A stretch of DNA of 64,000 bases from an uncultured Eubacteriales bacterium (GTDB lineage Bacteria > Bacillota > Clostridia > Peptostreptococcales > Anaerovoracaceae). The notes under the pieces are model-generated. The model searched no databases, had not been told where the DNA came from, and saw nothing but the letters and a program-made list of their open reading frames with translations. A program made the translations under genes and the position numbers. Below are positions 33,248 to 41,758 of the stretch, in pieces. Every line of letters starts with the position of its first letter. The stretch's first letter is position 1. The stretch lies in NCBI GenBank assembly GCA_910583765.1, contig CAJTYS010000001.1:62001-126000 (forward strand). The letters run 5' to 3'.

Positions 33248-34169
33248 GAACGCACCTTACCTTTCCGCCTCTCACGTCCCGCATCAAAATCTCGCCGCCG
33301 CATTCTGCCGTCCTTCGCGGGCAGCGATCAGCAAACAAGCACCCTTTTGGCAGCCGCCCCGCATAAGGCTGGGTGCCGCTGATGGGTTTGAAATCGTTTT
33401 GCGGCAAAGCATCGAGAAATGCCTTGCTATAAGGATGACGCAGAGCATCTTTTCCTGCCTTGAAATCCGCTGCCGGACAGATTTCCACTGTGGTTCCCCC
33501 GTAAAACACTGCGATCCGATCCGCTATGTTCAGCGCCAGATCAATGTCATGGGTGATCAACAGCACGCCGCAGCCCTTGTCAGCCAGCTCCCGAAAGTGA
33601 TTCAGCGTTTCCATGGCCATGGCCAGATCCAGCCCAGGCGTTGGCTCGTCCGCCACAATCAGTTCCGGCTCTTCCATGACTGCCGTGGAAATCAAAATCC
33701 GGCGCGCCATGCCTCCAGAAAGCTGGAACGGATAAAGCTCCGCTGTCTTTTCATCCAGACCATACCGCTGAAAGGCCTCTCGCATCTTTTCATCCGTGCC
33801 CCTGACGCCCTTCACCTGCGCCCCTACTTTCATCAAGGGATCCAGGAAATCCACGGACTGAGGGATAAAGGCGATCTCATGACCCCGCAGTTTTTTCTGC
33901 CGTTTCTCTGTCAAAGGCTTTCCTTTATATGCCATTTCCCCAGAAACTTTGGCGTTTCCAGGCAGGATCCCCAGGATGCAGTGGGCCAGCAGGCTTTTCC
34001 CAGAACCGCTGGAGCCTACCACTGCCAGGATTTCTCCTGCGTTCACAGTCACGTCCAGGGAGTGAATCACTTCCAGGTCCGTCTTGTTCCAGCCTCGGTC
34101 ATATCTGCTGAAAGAAACAGTCAGGCCCTCCACCTCTAACAGAGGCTGTACTTTTTTGTCATTGATCAT
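33237..34169 (-). CDS. Opp/Nik-type ABC importer ATPase (OppD/NikD-like)
   Basis: A 310-residue ATPase with Walker A GSSGSGKSLL, signature LSGGMARRILISTAVM, Walker B LIVADEPTPGLD and H-loop LITHDIDLAL. The C-terminal 60 residues (KAFLDALPQNDFKPISG then CLFADRCPRRTAEC) are the oligopeptide/dipeptide transporter extension, with its Cys cluster. It pairs with the ATPase at 32606 in one complex. Confidence 0.9.
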   Translation of the reverse strand: MINDKKVQPLLEVEGLTVSFSRYDRGWNKTDLEVIHSLDVTVNAGEILAVVGSSGSGKSLLAHCILGILPGNAKVSGEMAYKGKPLTEKRQKKLRGHEIAFIPQSVDFLDPLMKVGAQVKGVRGTDEKMREAFQRYGLDEKTAELYPFQLSGGMARRILISTAVMEEPELIVADEPTPGLDLAMAMETLNHFRELADKGCGVLLITHDIDLALNIADRIAVFYGGTTVEICPAADFKAGKDALRHPYSKAFLDALPQNDFKPISGTQPYAGRLPKGCLFADRCPRRTAECGGEILMRDVRGGKVRCVHGD

Positions 34170-34181
34170 CGCGACTGCCTC

Positions 34182-35093
34182 CTATTCATTTCCGCTGCCT
34201 GGGTTCAGCAGCATCTTTAACTTGTCGCCGATCACATCAAAGAGCATGACCGCGATCAGCAGCATCAAACCAGGAAACAAGCAGAGCCACCACTTTCCTG
34301 TGACAATATGCTTCATGGCTTCTGACAAGATCCCGCCAATGGCCGGCACGCCTGCGGGAAAACCGAATCCGAGAAAAGTCAGGGCCGCTTCATGCATGAT
34401 GGCATGGGGGAACAACAGCACCAACCCGATCAAGTAAACAGGAAGCACATGGGGCACCATATGTTCTTTGGCGATTTTCCATGACGAATGTCCCATTTTG
34501 TAAGCGGCCTTCACGTACTGAGCGTTTTTCACCTGCAGCACTTCGCCCCGCACCACTCTGGTCAGCTCTGTCCAGTGGGTGATCGCCACAGCAACGGAAA
34601 CGCCAAGGCCGCCCCCTCCCATCATATAGGAAATCAACAGCAGCAGCACGATATGGGGCATGCCCATGCAGCAGTCCACGCACCAATTGATGACCCGATC
34701 CGTCTTTCCTCCGGCGACCGCAGAAAGGATCCCCAGCACAAGTGCGATCACCGAACTGACCGCAGAAGCCGCGAGGCCCACCAGAATGCTGTTGGACAGG
34801 CCTTTTATGCTGCGCCAAAACATGTCTCTGCCCATGAAATCCGTGCCAAAGGGATGAGCCAGAGAGGGCATCAGGAATTTGTTTTCATAATTCACACCGT
34901 AAAGCTCTGGATCCATGAAAAGCCCCATGATCATGACGATCAGCAGATATGCGGCTGCCAGGGAAACATACAAGATCAGCTTTTTTTTCGTGTTCATCTT
35001 TGGGAGCGGCAGCCTGGGCTCTTTCGCGGCACCAAACCCCGCCACTGCTCTAACCCTCTTTACCGCAGCCTCTTGTTCACGCACGATATCCAC
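34182..35093 (-). CDS. Opp/Nik-type permease, OppC/NikC-like
   Basis: A 303-residue inner-membrane permease with a helix at about 35-57, then five more, and the EAA-type coupling loop around HWTELTRVVRGEVLQVKNAQYVKAA. The extended loop after helix 1 contains LAHPFGTDFMGRDMFWRSI, a reliable signature of the C-type permeases. It overlaps the B-type permease by 17 bases. Confidence 0.9.
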   Translation of the reverse strand: MDIVREQEAAVKRVRAVAGFGAAKEPRLPLPKMNTKKKLILYVSLAAAYLLIVMIMGLFMDPELYGVNYENKFLMPSLAHPFGTDFMGRDMFWRSIKGLSNSILVGLAASAVSSVIALVLGILSAVAGGKTDRVINWCVDCCMGMPHIVLLLLISYMMGGGGLGVSVAVAITHWTELTRVVRGEVLQVKNAQYVKAAYKMGHSSWKIAKEHMVPHVLPVYLIGLVLLFPHAIMHEAALTFLGFGFPAGVPAIGGILSEAMKHIVTGKWWLCLFPGLMLLIAVMLFDVIGDKLKMLLNPGSGNE

Positions 35094-36060
35094 CTTCTTT
35101 CAGCCGCGGATCCACGATGCTATAAAGCACGTTGGCAATGAAATTTCCCACGAAAACGAAAATCGCGCTGAACATGGCGATACCGATCAGCAGCGGCGCG
35201 TCCCCGCTCAAGGCGGCAGCTGTAATGGCGCTGCCCAGACCTGGATAGGAAAAGACCGTCTCCGCCAAAGCGATGCCGCCGAACAATTCGCTGAAGGACG
35301 CGAACTGCAGGGTAATGGCTGGCAGGGAAATGTTTCTCAGCCCATGGCGCAGGATCAGCTGCTTTGTGGATTCTCCCCTGGCCTTGGCGAACAGGAAATA
35401 ATCGCTGTTCATGATCTCGATCAGCTTTTGTCTGGTATAAAGAGTGATCTTGCTGATCCCTAAAATGCTCAGAGTGATGGCTGGCAAAACCATGTGATAC
35501 AGCCGGTCCCCAAGGGTCACGTCTTCTGCTAATTTGTCTACAGGCGCCGCCTGGCCCAAAGGGAACCACCCCAAAAGGACGGAAAACACAGTCAGCATCA
35601 AAAGCCCGAACCAAAAGACTGGCGCAGACTGCAAAACAAGGCAAAAAGTCTTGATGCCTTTGTCCAAAAGCCTTCCTTTATATAGGGCGGCTGCGATGCC
35701 AGCAAGAAAACCCAGGAGCCCGGACAAGACCCACGCCGCCAGGATCAGCGCCAGGGAATACCAGACTCGCGAAAAAATCACGGTCCCCACAGGCAGGTTG
35801 TAAGTAATGGATGTGCCCAGATCTCCATGAAGGGTGTTGCCTGCCCACGTGAGGAACCGCTGTACCGGCGGGTCGTTCAAGCCCCAGTGCTCCGCGATTT
35901 CCGCCTTTGCCTCCTGCGACATTGTGGATTCAGCCCCCACATAGGCTGTCAGCGGGTCCACTGGCGATGCTGACACCAGGACAAAGGACAAAACGCTGAC
36001 AGCTGCCACCAAAAGCAGCATGCGCAGGGTGGTGGAACAAATGTATTTCACTCTGTTCAT
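35077..36060 (-). CDS. Opp/Nik-type permease, OppB/NikB-like
   Basis: A 327-residue permease: helix at 10-30, external loop with PVDPLTAYVGAESTM and HWGLNDPPVQRFLTW (typical of B-type permeases), five further helices and the coupling segment TRQKLIEIMNSDYFLFAKARGESTKQ. Lies 13 bases after the binding-protein gene in the operon order. Confidence 0.9.
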   Translation of the reverse strand: MNRVKYICSTTLRMLLLVAAVSVLSFVLVSASPVDPLTAYVGAESTMSQEAKAEIAEHWGLNDPPVQRFLTWAGNTLHGDLGTSITYNLPVGTVIFSRVWYSLALILAAWVLSGLLGFLAGIAAALYKGRLLDKGIKTFCLVLQSAPVFWFGLLMLTVFSVLLGWFPLGQAAPVDKLAEDVTLGDRLYHMVLPAITLSILGISKITLYTRQKLIEIMNSDYFLFAKARGESTKQLILRHGLRNISLPAITLQFASFSELFGGIALAETVFSYPGLGSAITAAALSGDAPLLIGIAMFSAIFVFVGNFIANVLYSIVDPRLKEGGYRA

Positions 36061-36073
36061 ATGGGAAACTCCT

Positions 36074-37675
36074 TTATTTTAACGTCCAATCTTTCATATT
36101 GCACAGCACTGGCGCGCCATGGCCATGTGGATGCGGGATCTGCGTATCCAGGGAAATGTCCAACTTGTCGCTGATGAAGTAACTGTGTTCAATGTTGACC
36201 AGGTAGACATACGCATGATCATCTGCCGTTACTTCCTGCACTTTTTTCCATGCGGCCACAGCGTCTTCATGGTCGCCTGCGTTCAGAGCCGTCTCAATGG
36301 CTTGATCCGCTTTTTTATTAGAATAGTGAACCGTGTTGTCCGTCCCCGTGCCCTTAAAGGCCTTGGAATAAAACAGATTTTTCAGCACCACCGGGTCATA
36401 CTGGCCCCAGCCCCACACGATCCCTATGGAAGCCGCTGTCTGATACATCTCGTCCCACGTCCTTTGCTCCACGTCAACCTGAATGCCGATTTCCTTGGCT
36501 TCTTGGGAAAAAGCAGTGCCTAGCTGATACCTTGCCGTGTCGCCAGTTGGAGAACAAATGGTGAACTGGCACTTCTGCCCATGCTTTTCATAAATGCCGT
36601 CCTCGCCTTTTTTCCAGCCCGCGCCTTCCAAAAGCGCCGCTGCTTCCTGCTTTTTGTTGTCCTGGAAATTTGCTGCGCTGCCCCATTCCAGGTTGCTGGT
36701 GAAGCCATTGGCTGGTTTCCCGATTCCGTTCAGCGCATGATTGATGATCTTCTGGCGGTCGATCCCAATGGCCAAAGCTTCCCTTACAGCTTTGTCAGCG
36801 GTAATGTCGTTTCCTACTGTGATCCTCTGTCCGTCCTCTGTGGTGTAGGAGGTTTCTTTTGTCACAGGCAGGCTGATCTGGCGCACATCCATGGTTTCCA
36901 GGTTTTCAATATGCATGCCCTCCACAGTTTCCTCTGCGTAGTTGGGATCCACCATGACCACGTCCAGCTGCCCTGATTTGGCGTTGGCAATAGCCGTGTC
37001 TCCTTCCATGTTGAGGATGGTCACCTGGGGGATGGCCGGCGTTCCATCGTAATATTCGCTGTTGGCTGTAACGATGATCTTCTGATCCGTGTCATACTGT
37101 GCCACTTTCCAAGGGCCCGTGCCCACCGGTTTTTTGTCGAAAGCCTTGCTGTCATAACCATCGCTGGGAACAATGCCCAAGCAGGCGGTCTGGTCCAGGA
37201 AGGAAGAATACGGCTCTGACAGCTTGAAGGTGACGCTGTAGTCGCTGTCCGCGGTCACGGATTCCAGGCGGCTCAAGTCCACCGCCGTGTTGTCGCCCTG
37301 GTTTTTTTTCACGGTTTCATAGGTGAACACCACGTCTTCCGCAGTAAAACCCGAACCATCGTGAAACTTCACGCCTTCCCGCAGGTCGAAGGTGTAAGTG
37401 CGCGCATCATCGCTGATCTTCCAGTCCTTTGCCAGATCCCCCACGTATTTGGAATCCGGACTCACCTTGGTCAGGGCGTTGTTGGTAAAAGGATAGCCAT
37501 AAGACATGGCACCTTTCACTGGGTCCAGGCTGCTGTCAAAGATAGTCCCGCCAACGTACAAGGAAATATTACTGCTGTTTTCTTCAGCGTTTTCCCCATT
37601 GCCGCAGCCTGCCAGCGTTCCTATGATCAGCGCTACGATCATCAGCGCGGTGATCTGTTTTTTTATGATTTTCAT
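36074..37675 (-). CDS. Extracytoplasmic solute-binding lipoprotein, Opp/Nik type
   Basis: A 533-residue SBP_bac_5 lipoprotein with lipobox LAGC (Cys near 23). The fold is shown by AKDWKISDDARTYTFDLREGVKFHDG near 75-100 and PVGTGPWKVAQYD near 170. Close to the C-terminus lies a histidine cluster, PHPHGHGAP, which in nickel or metallophore binding relatives could be a metal ligand; a peptide ligand is the alternative. First gene of the operon. I chose the ATG at 37675 after AAAGGCAGG; upstream frame lacks a signal peptide. A long leader with hairpins precedes it. Confidence 0.87.
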   Translation of the reverse strand: MKIIKKQITALMIVALIIGTLAGCGNGENAEENSSNISLYVGGTIFDSSLDPVKGAMSYGYPFTNNALTKVSPDSKYVGDLAKDWKISDDARTYTFDLREGVKFHDGSGFTAEDVVFTYETVKKNQGDNTAVDLSRLESVTADSDYSVTFKLSEPYSSFLDQTACLGIVPSDGYDSKAFDKKPVGTGPWKVAQYDTDQKIIVTANSEYYDGTPAIPQVTILNMEGDTAIANAKSGQLDVVMVDPNYAEETVEGMHIENLETMDVRQISLPVTKETSYTTEDGQRITVGNDITADKAVREALAIGIDRQKIINHALNGIGKPANGFTSNLEWGSAANFQDNKKQEAAALLEGAGWKKGEDGIYEKHGQKCQFTICSPTGDTARYQLGTAFSQEAKEIGIQVDVEQRTWDEMYQTAASIGIVWGWGQYDPVVLKNLFYSKAFKGTGTDNTVHYSNKKADQAIETALNAGDHEDAVAAWKKVQEVTADDHAYVYLVNIEHSYFISDKLDISLDTQIPHPHGHGAPVLCNMKDWTLK

Positions 37676-37800
37676 ATCCTGCCTTTCTCTCTTTTTCGAG
37701 CAAAAAAACACCAAGCAACTGCTCTTCATCTTCTTGATTGCAAAGCAGCCTTCTTGGCTCGTATGTGAAACGTATTGAAATTGTGTTTTTTAATTTTCTG

Positions 37801-37835
37801 CTCTCTTCTGAGAGGTGGGAACGCTTCCTGCGTTC
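37801..37835 (-). promoter_or_regulatory. Leader hairpins of the ABC importer
   Basis: Two small perfect stems, CTCTC/GAGAG (37801-37814) and GAACGC/GCGTTC (37819-37835), lie just after the transcription start predicted from the promoter, within a leader of about 165 bases. They may be a regulatory site or RNA stabiliser. Confidence 0.35.
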
Positions 37836-37844
37836 ATGAAAAAG

Positions 37845-37873
37845 AGTATATCATTTCTGACAGGGGATGTCAA
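37845..37873 (-). promoter_or_regulatory. Sigma-A promoter of the ABC importer operon
   Basis: Minus-strand TTGACA (37873-37868) and TATACT (37850-37845) with a 17-base spacer. Confidence 0.8.
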
Positions 37874-37983
37874 ATTTTTTGAAGCGGGAAAAGCGGTGGC
37901 TCTTTCGTACTTTTCGTGCTTTCCAACACATAGAAACGGGACGATGGAAACCATGCGCATATGATGGGATGCGCACTTGGATG

Positions 37984-38011
37984 AAAAAGAGCGGTGGCAA
38001 GCCCGCTCTTT
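37984..38011 (-). terminator. Hairpin terminator
   Basis: AAAGAGCGG pairs with CCGCTCTTT around an eight-base loop, with A/T runs on both sides, so it may act in both directions. It directly follows the stop of the small gene at 38015. Confidence 0.6.
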
Positions 38012-38014
38012 CTT

Positions 38015-38200
38015 TCAATATGGCCTGATGTCGGATAAATCCGTCACGCCCAGCACTTCAAGTCGTTTTTCAGTGACTTTGATCTTATAGTCAAGCACTT
38101 TGTTTTCTTCCGTGCTTGCTTCTTTGATCGAGTATAGGTCTGTTAGAACCTCCAGCAGCATGTCCCTTTTTTCTTCAACCGTCATTCCCATTCCCTCCAT
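38015..38200 (-). CDS. Small hypothetical protein
   Basis: A 61-residue charged helical protein (MTVEEKRDMLLEVLTDLYSIKE). An alternative start at the third Met would give 56 residues. No family recognised. It lies 58 bases downstream of an XRE-type regulator gene, on the same strand, and ends in a clear terminator, which favours it being real. Confidence 0.5.
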   Translation of the reverse strand: MEGMGMTVEEKRDMLLEVLTDLYSIKEASTEENKVLDYKIKVTEKRLEVLGVTDLSDIRPY

Positions 38201-38258
38201 TTTTTCACCCTCCTTTAACGTCCGTCAAAGCACTGCCCTTTTGACGGTTCTCATCATA

Positions 38259-38531
38259 TCACTTTTTTGTGTGATTTTCAACTCTATTTTCACTAATTTT
38301 AGATAATATTTCCGCTCGGTCTTTATTTGTTTCCACAAATTTTATGATATCCCTTGGCTGCATCTCCAAAACACAGCACAAACGGTTCAAATTGTCTAGG
38401 GAAATGCTAGTATCCAGGTTCTTGAACTTTTTCATTGTCGCTTGTGCGAATACACCGCTATTCCTGGCGGTTGTGGTATTGATCCCGATCTTCTTGAGCT
38501 CTCCGATCACATCTATTTTGTATTCTATCAT
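38259..38531 (-). CDS. XRE/Cro-type helix-turn-helix protein
   Basis: A 90-residue DNA-binding protein of the small Cro/CI (HTH_26) type. The helices can be traced: GELKKIGINTTTARNS, VFAQATMKKFKN, then SISLDNLNRLCCVLEMQPRDIIKFV. The ATG at 38531 is chosen because AGAGGAGAG precedes it. It may control itself and the small gene after it; no clear partner toxin is seen. Confidence 0.75.
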   Translation of the reverse strand: MIEYKIDVIGELKKIGINTTTARNSGVFAQATMKKFKNLDTSISLDNLNRLCCVLEMQPRDIIKFVETNKDRAEILSKISENRVENHTKK

Positions 38532-38637
38532 GTTCTCTCCTCTCACAACTTACATTATATGCGTTTCCACTTTTAAAAGTCAATATGTTTCTCTAAAAAG
38601 TGTGAATCAATTGGAGAGCATACAATTCCTGATCATG

Positions 38638-39081
38638 TCAGGCTTTCGCAAGAAAAAGCTGCCCATAGGCATATCCCTCATGGGTGGTGGTGTAAAACAA
38701 GATGTTCTGCTCTTGGTCCAAAAATGCGATGTCATCCTGCCCAAAATCCGTCTCTTCCACAAGCTCACAGCCCCATGGGTCTTTGCGGTTGAAAAAGAAG
38801 GAAGGGAAGCCATTTAAAAATTTGAAAAACCTGGCATCAGCTCGGAACAGGTATTGAGGCGCTTTCGCCCCTTTTCGCACGGTGCCCGGCCATTTGCTCA
38901 CGTACCGCTTTCCTGCCAGTTTCATGCAGGATAGCGCCTCTGACAGAATCGGGTCTTTTTCATCCTCTTCATTGATCTGGATCAGCATGATGTAGGCGGT
39001 GTTTTTCCGCAGCTGCTCTAACAGCCACAGGTATTGTTGGTGGTCGGTCAGTTCTATGGAAACGCATTGGTCTAGGTTCAT
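38638..39081 (-). CDS. Hypothetical protein
   Basis: A 147-residue protein with no family I recognise. It is soluble and aromatic-rich, with an ordered look (VSIELTDHQQYLWLLEQLRK at the start, YTTTHEGYAYGQLFLAK at the end), suggesting a compact alpha/beta domain. AAAGGAGGCC precedes the ATG at 39081. It is codirectional with fusA2 but separated from it by a terminator, so expression is probably independent. Confidence 0.6.
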   Translation of the reverse strand: MNLDQCVSIELTDHQQYLWLLEQLRKNTAYIMLIQINEEDEKDPILSEALSCMKLAGKRYVSKWPGTVRKGAKAPQYLFRADARFFKFLNGFPSFFFNRKDPWGCELVEETDFGQDDIAFLDQEQNILFYTTTHEGYAYGQLFLAKA

Positions 39082-39202
39082 GGGTGGCCTCCTTTCATGG
39101 GGTTTTCATAGTGTTTTATCCCGATTATCCATAAATATCACCCCTGACTTCATAAAAGTCCGCCAATATCCCCTGGCGGTATTTTCTGTGGTTAAAGTGG
39201 TT

Positions 39203-39251
39203 AAAAAAGGCCTCCACGTTGCTTTTCTCAAAGCTGACATGCAGGCCTTTT
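39203..39251 (-). terminator. Rho-independent terminator after fusA2
   Basis: Minus-strand AAAAGGCCT and AGGCCTTTTTT form a stem with a long loop; it lies 14 bases past the fusA2 stop. Confidence 0.7.
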
Positions 39252-39264
39252 GGTTTTCTATGCT

Positions 39265-41220
39265 TTATTTATCTTCTGCGTTGTATGCGTCAATGATCTT
39301 CTGTGCGATCTGTGCAGGAACTTCTTCATAGCGTTCAAACTTCATGGAGAAGGTTCCTCTTGCCTGTGTCATAGCCCTGAGGGTGATGGCGTAGTCAAAG
39401 AGTTCTGCCTGAGGCGCTTCGGCCATGAGCTTCTGGCTGCCGTCTTCCTGCGGCTCCATGCCCAGAATCTTTCCTCTTCTCTTGTTCATGTCACCCATGA
39501 CATCGCCCATGTAATCATCCGGCACCAGAATGTCCAAATGCATCACTGGCTCCAGCAGGACTGGCTTGGCTTCCACGATCCCTTTTTTGAATGCCAGGGA
39601 AGCCGCGATCTTGAACGCCATTTCGTTGGAGTCAACATCGTGATAAGAACCATCGTACAAGTCAGCCTTTACATTTACAACTTTGCAGCCTGCGAGAGGT
39701 CCTTTTTCCATGGATTCGATGAGGCCCTTTTCAACTGCTGGCACATAGTTCTTTGGAATGGATCCGCCAAAGAGGGATTCGGTGAATTCAAATTCTTCCT
39801 GGGAAGGAGCGAATTTAATATGAACATCACCGTACTGTCCCGCGCCGCCGGACTGTTTCTTGTGTTTCCCCTGGACATCAGACGTGCCTTTGATAGTTTC
39901 TCTATAGGCGATCTTCTGCGGGATGACCTTCACCTCAACGCCAAAGCGATCTTTCAGCTTGGCCATAATAATGTTCAGCTGCATTTCGCCCTGTCCGCCG
40001 AGAAGCGTTTGATGGGTTTCATTGTTTCTCTCCACTACAAAGGAAGGATCCTCTTCTCTCAGCCTGGTGAGGCCGGAGAACACTTTATCTTCATCTTTCT
40101 TATCCGCGGCTTCGATAGCCTGGTACAAAGATGGGCTCGGCAGATCCAGCTTTGAGTAGCGGATGATGTCGCCCTTGTCACACAGAGTGTCACCGGAAGC
40201 AGTGTGCTGCAGTTTGGCCACTGCCACGATATCTCCAGCTTCCGCATAATCTAATTCCTGCTGCTCTTTTCCCCGAAGGAAGAACAGTTTTCCTAATTTT
40301 TCTGGTTTTCTGACTCTCTCGTTTAAAATTTCCATGCCAGAAGTCAGCTTGCCTGTGACCACTTTCATCACGGAAATCTTTCCTACAAACGGGTCAACGA
40401 TGGTCTTGAACACGAACGCAGATGGAGAAGCGTCCACAGCGCACAGCTTTTCTACTGGTTCATTGTTGTCGTTGATTCCTTTGTATGGTCCGTGCTGTGA
40501 TGGCGTTGGCACGTAAGTCACCAGCAGGTCCAAAAGTCCTTCAATGCCGTGTCCCAGTGAGAACGCAGAAGAGCACACCGGAACGATGCCGCCTTCGGAA
40601 ATGCCTTTGACCAGACCTTTTTTGATTTCTTCATCGCTGAAATCATCGCCGTTGAAATACTTTTCCATCAGCTCATCGTCTGTCATGGCAATGGCTTCTT
40701 TCAGGTCTTCATCGATTTCCGCAGTCAGCGGCCAGCTGAACGGGATCAGGGTGTCACCGAATTTTGCTTTCAGTTCATCGAATGTTTTATAAAAGTCAAA
40801 TTCGTCTTTGTCCCTTTTGTTTATTACGATAAATCTAGGCATCTTGTAACGTTCGCAGGCCTTCCACGCATGCTCTGTCCCCACCTGGATTCCAGAACCC
40901 GCGTCTACCAGGATCACTGCGGCTTCAGCGGCTCTCAGCGCTGCGTTTACTTCCCCGATAAAATCAAAATATCCTGGTGTGTCGATGAAATTGATTTTGC
41001 TGTTTTTCCACTCTACTGGAACGATAGACGTATTGATGGAAAACCCTTTTTCAACCTCCATTTTATCGTAATCGGAAACCGTGTTTCCATCTTCTACTTT
41101 TCCCAGCCTGTCGATGACCTTCGTGGCCAGAAGCGCAGATTCGAGGAACGTGGTTTTACCGCATCCACCATGTCCGACAAGTGCGACGTTTCTGATAGTT
41201 TCGCTTGTATAGCCTTTCAT
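39265..41220 (-). CDS. Elongation factor G-like GTPase (FusA2 type)
   Basis: A 651-residue translational GTPase paralogue. The P-loop is GHGGCGKTT in place of AHIDAGKTT of true EF-G; other G motifs are DTPGYFDF and NKRDKDEFD. Domain II begins near 275 (SAFVFKTIVDPFVGKISVMKVVTGKL), domain IV near 430 (YRETIKGTSDVQGKHKKQSGGAGQYGDV) and domain V near 560. Proteins of this type in Clostridia are annotated as EF-G-like; their role, possibly in stress translation or GTP-dependent ribosome control, is not settled. It stands alone with its own terminator. Confidence 0.88.
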   Translation of the reverse strand: MKGYTSETIRNVALVGHGGCGKTTFLESALLATKVIDRLGKVEDGNTVSDYDKMEVEKGFSINTSIVPVEWKNSKINFIDTPGYFDFIGEVNAALRAAEAAVILVDAGSGIQVGTEHAWKACERYKMPRFIVINKRDKDEFDFYKTFDELKAKFGDTLIPFSWPLTAEIDEDLKEAIAMTDDELMEKYFNGDDFSDEEIKKGLVKGISEGGIVPVCSSAFSLGHGIEGLLDLLVTYVPTPSQHGPYKGINDNNEPVEKLCAVDASPSAFVFKTIVDPFVGKISVMKVVTGKLTSGMEILNERVRKPEKLGKLFFLRGKEQQELDYAEAGDIVAVAKLQHTASGDTLCDKGDIIRYSKLDLPSPSLYQAIEAADKKDEDKVFSGLTRLREEDPSFVVERNNETHQTLLGGQGEMQLNIIMAKLKDRFGVEVKVIPQKIAYRETIKGTSDVQGKHKKQSGGAGQYGDVHIKFAPSQEEFEFTESLFGGSIPKNYVPAVEKGLIESMEKGPLAGCKVVNVKADLYDGSYHDVDSNEMAFKIAASLAFKKGIVEAKPVLLEPVMHLDILVPDDYMGDVMGDMNKRRGKILGMEPQEDGSQKLMAEAPQAELFDYAITLRAMTQARGTFSMKFERYEEVPAQIAQKIIDAYNAEDK

Positions 41221-41548
41221 TATAAGACCTCCTAAATTTGTTTTTTCAGTAATGCTTGTATTATATCATTGATAACCTCTGATAGCAATAAAAGCGCGGC
41301 ATGTTTTCTGAATTTTATGCATAAGGGTGGAAATCGGGAGCGGAAAATTAAGAGGCCGCAGTTTGCTTCCCGCCTTTTCTTTCAACCCTGGCGTTATAAA
41401 TTGTTAGATATGGCATGGGGTTTTGCTTCTGCCTTCCACTTCCCACATGCGCATGCGGGAAACATATCGATCATGGGGGGTGACATAGGGGCGATGAAGA
41501 TGGAGACATTCCACACTCTTGCCTCATGGGTACGCGGGAAACATGGGA
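41221..41548. other. Gap without a gene, upstream of fusA2
   Basis: Apart from the fusA2 ribosome site (AGGAGGTC near 41230, minus strand) and scattered short palindromes such as CATGCGCATG near 41449, nothing coding is visible. Confidence 0.5.
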
Positions 41549-41755
41549 ATTGTGCATAATCTGCTTTTTTTCAGATATAATGCACAATGCTTTTGGAATA
41601 AATGTATTTTAATTCTTTATTTTTCTAAAATATGTATATTTCTTTTCATTTTTTCGGTGATTTGCTCTAAATTTGGCCTTATTTTGCTTGTTTCCTTCAC
41701 AAAATCGGAATCTCATTGTGCATAATTGAAAAATTTTTATGGATTATGCACAATG
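41549..41755. repeat. Two-hairpin repeat element, stem word TGTGCATAAT (copy A)
   Basis: Hairpin 1 spans 41549-41588 (ATTGTGCATAAT with ATAATGCACAAT) and hairpin 2 spans 41714-41755 (CATTGTGCATAAT with ATTATGCACAATG). The interior of 125 bases is AT-rich and contains GAATAAATGTATTTTAATT, conserved in copies B and C. The element ends four bases before the stop codon of the methyltransferase gene. Confidence 0.8.
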
Positions 41756-41758
41756 GTC

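Noticed and set aside
33078..34139. 353-codon plus-strand frame across the two importer ATPases
   Set aside because: The minus strand carries intact Walker and signature motifs in both genes; the plus frame is rich in His and Arg with no fold.
41549..41755. Copy A considered as a pair of rho-independent terminators
   Set aside because: Neither hairpin is followed by a T-run on the minus strand, stems are AT-rich, and the conserved core between them would be unexplained.
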